Assembly: GCF_000735585.1 (NCBI RefSeq)
Contig: NZ_JNNO01000034.1
Location: 1-64,000 of the forward strand
DNA length: 64,000 nt
Direction of reading: 5' to 3'
Source: Devosia sp. LC5
GTDB taxonomy: Bacteria; Pseudomonadota; Alphaproteobacteria; Rhizobiales; Devosiaceae
Shown: piece after piece, positions 63,222 through 64,000 of the stretch
Layout of the letters: each line of letters starts with the position of its first letter
Numbering within the stretch: the first letter of the stretch is position 1
Notes under the pieces: model-generated
What the model was told of the DNA's origin: nothing
What the model saw: only the letters and a program-made list of their open reading frames with translations
Databases searched by the model: none
Translations under genes and position numbers: made by a program

Positions 63222-63238
63222 TTGCGAATGATTTGCAA
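63222..63238. promoter_or_regulatory. Candidate Mur/Fur-type operator before sitA
   Basis: TTGCGAAT-G-ATTTGCAA is a 17-base dyad with one mismatched pair, close to the TGCAAAT-type motif reported for alphaproteobacterial Mur/Fur. It lies about 40 bases upstream of the metal-binding-protein start, and a second partial match follows (TTGCAATTGCAC). Confidence 0.5.
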
Positions 63239-63277
63239 TTGCACTATTGAATTGCTCGTCCCAATCTGGAGTACCCG

Positions 63278-64000
63278 ATGCGCCGTCGTTTGTTTTCCGT
63301 GCTTGCTGTGTCCGCTTTTGTCCTCGCATCGTTGCCAGCTGTGGCCCAGGACCGTCTCAAGGCGGTGACCACCTTCACCATCATTGCCGATATGGCGCGC
63401 AATGTTGCAGGCGATGCGGCCGATGTGGTTTCGGTCACCAAGCCCGGCGCCGAGATTCACAATTACCAGCCCACCCCCGGCGATCTGATCGCGGCGCAGG
63501 ATGCCGACCTGATCCTGTGGAACGGGCTGAACCTGGAACAATGGTTCGCCCAGTTCCTGGCCAATCTGGGCGATGTGCCCAATGTGGTGGTCAGTGAAGG
63601 CGTCGAGCCGATGGGCATTGGCGAAGGACCCTATGAGGGCAAGCCCAATCCGCATGCCTGGATGTCGCCGACCGACGCGCTGATCTATGTCGAGAACATC
63701 CGCAAGGCATTCGTTGCGGCCGATCCGGCCAATGAAGCAACCTACAATGCCAATGCTGCCGCCTATTCCGAACAGATCAATGCGGCCGTCGCCCCGATCC
63801 GCGCCAGCATCGAGGCCATTCCCGAGGAGCGGCGCTGGCTGGCGACGTCCGAAGGCGCCTTCAGCTATCTGGCGCGCGATTTCGGGCTCAAGGAACTCTA
63901 TCTCTGGCCGATCAATGCCGACCAGCAGGGCACCCCGCAACAGGTGCGCCATGTGATCGACGAAGTGCGCGCCAATAATGTGCCGGCGATTTTTTCGGAA
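63278..64000 (+). CDS. sitA: Metal ABC transporter binding protein, SitA/MntC-like, 3'-truncated
   Basis: The first 241 residues of a cluster A-I solute-binding protein run off the end of the window. After the signal peptide (to about AVAQD) the ligands are His61 in GAEIHNYQPTPGDL, His126 in GKPNPHAWMSP and Glu192 in TSEGAFSYLARDF. The third Glu (rather than His) and the NGLNLEQW loop favour a Mn(II)/Fe(II) SitA-type over a Zn-specific ZnuA. The frame has no stop before the edge. It is divergent from fbpA with a metal-type operator upstream. Confidence 0.88.
   Translation, partial: MRRRLFSVLAVSAFVLASLPAVAQDRLKAVTTFTIIADMARNVAGDAADVVSVTKPGAEIHNYQPTPGDLIAAQDADLILWNGLNLEQWFAQFLANLGDVPNVVVSEGVEPMGIGEGPYEGKPNPHAWMSPTDALIYVENIRKAFVAADPANEATYNANAAAYSEQINAAVAPIRASIEAIPEERRWLATSEGAFSYLARDFGLKELYLWPINADQQGTPQQVRHVIDEVRANNVPAIFSE

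Overview
The window is one contiguous, GC-rich, gene-dense bacterial chromosome segment with about 70 genes, no rRNA operon, prophage or IS element. Several features point to the alphaproteobacterial order Hyphomicrobiales, possibly a Devosia-like lineage (inference). These are an Irr-type Fur regulator divergent from fabA-fabB, an FzlA-like FtsZ-binding GST next to uppP and queG, lolA near ftsK, an MmcB protein, a candidate RirA-type TGA-N9-TCA box, a candidate Mur/Fur-like operator before a SitA-type gene, and an infC gene that appears to start at AUU. The intergenic gaps carry at least six families of small palindromic repeats, usually two facing arms per gap.

Layout. 1-8.1 kb: a truncated moeB-like gene, fabB-fabA (unsaturated fatty acid synthesis), irr, a methyltransferase whose start codon lies inside a 37-bp palindrome, an arylamine N-acetyltransferase/YdeI/DUF1697 cluster, a ribokinase and infC. 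8.2-19 kb: an alpha/beta hydrolase, the queG-epimerase-GNAT operon, fzlA, uppP, lolA, an SRPBCC-ArsR cassette with a 44-bp palindrome, and ftsK. 19-28.5 kb: the amtB-glnK nitrogen operon with a candidate sigma54 promoter and NtrC site, ubiH, a thioredoxin-TPR/Lon-domain/Trm112 operon, tRNA-Gly(GCC), a flavin monooxygenase, an ArsR-SRPBCC-GFA operon and a glycine-zipper DUF1236 protein. 28.5-40.7 kb: a cNMP-binding protein with an Rdx partner, yegP, an amino-acid ABC transporter lacking a local ATPase, creA, a 1-Cys peroxiredoxin, an RlpA-like protein, two aldo/keto reductases, a DUF1127 micro-protein, a LysR regulator, a tandem pair of MFS paralogues and mmcB.

40.7-55.3 kb is the most distinctive region. 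It looks like a catabolic island with a five-gene Opp/Dpp-type ABC importer, an 822-residue cytoplasmic protein of unknown family, a ROK and a LacI regulator, a uronate dehydrogenase, an SMP-30 lactonase and an MFS carrier. Together these suggest import of a uronic-acid-containing oligosaccharide, intracellular cleavage by the unknown protein, then oxidation of the uronate to an aldarolactone and hydrolysis to an aldarate (inference).

55.3-64 kb is rich in metal uptake: a siderophore/heme-type binding protein, an Fbp-type ferric-ion transporter whose ATPase gene faces its permease gene, and the start of a SitA/ZnuA-type Mn/Zn binding protein. A panB-coaBC-panC operon for coenzyme A biosynthesis lies between them. 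All functions come from reading motifs and context in the sequence; no database search was run.
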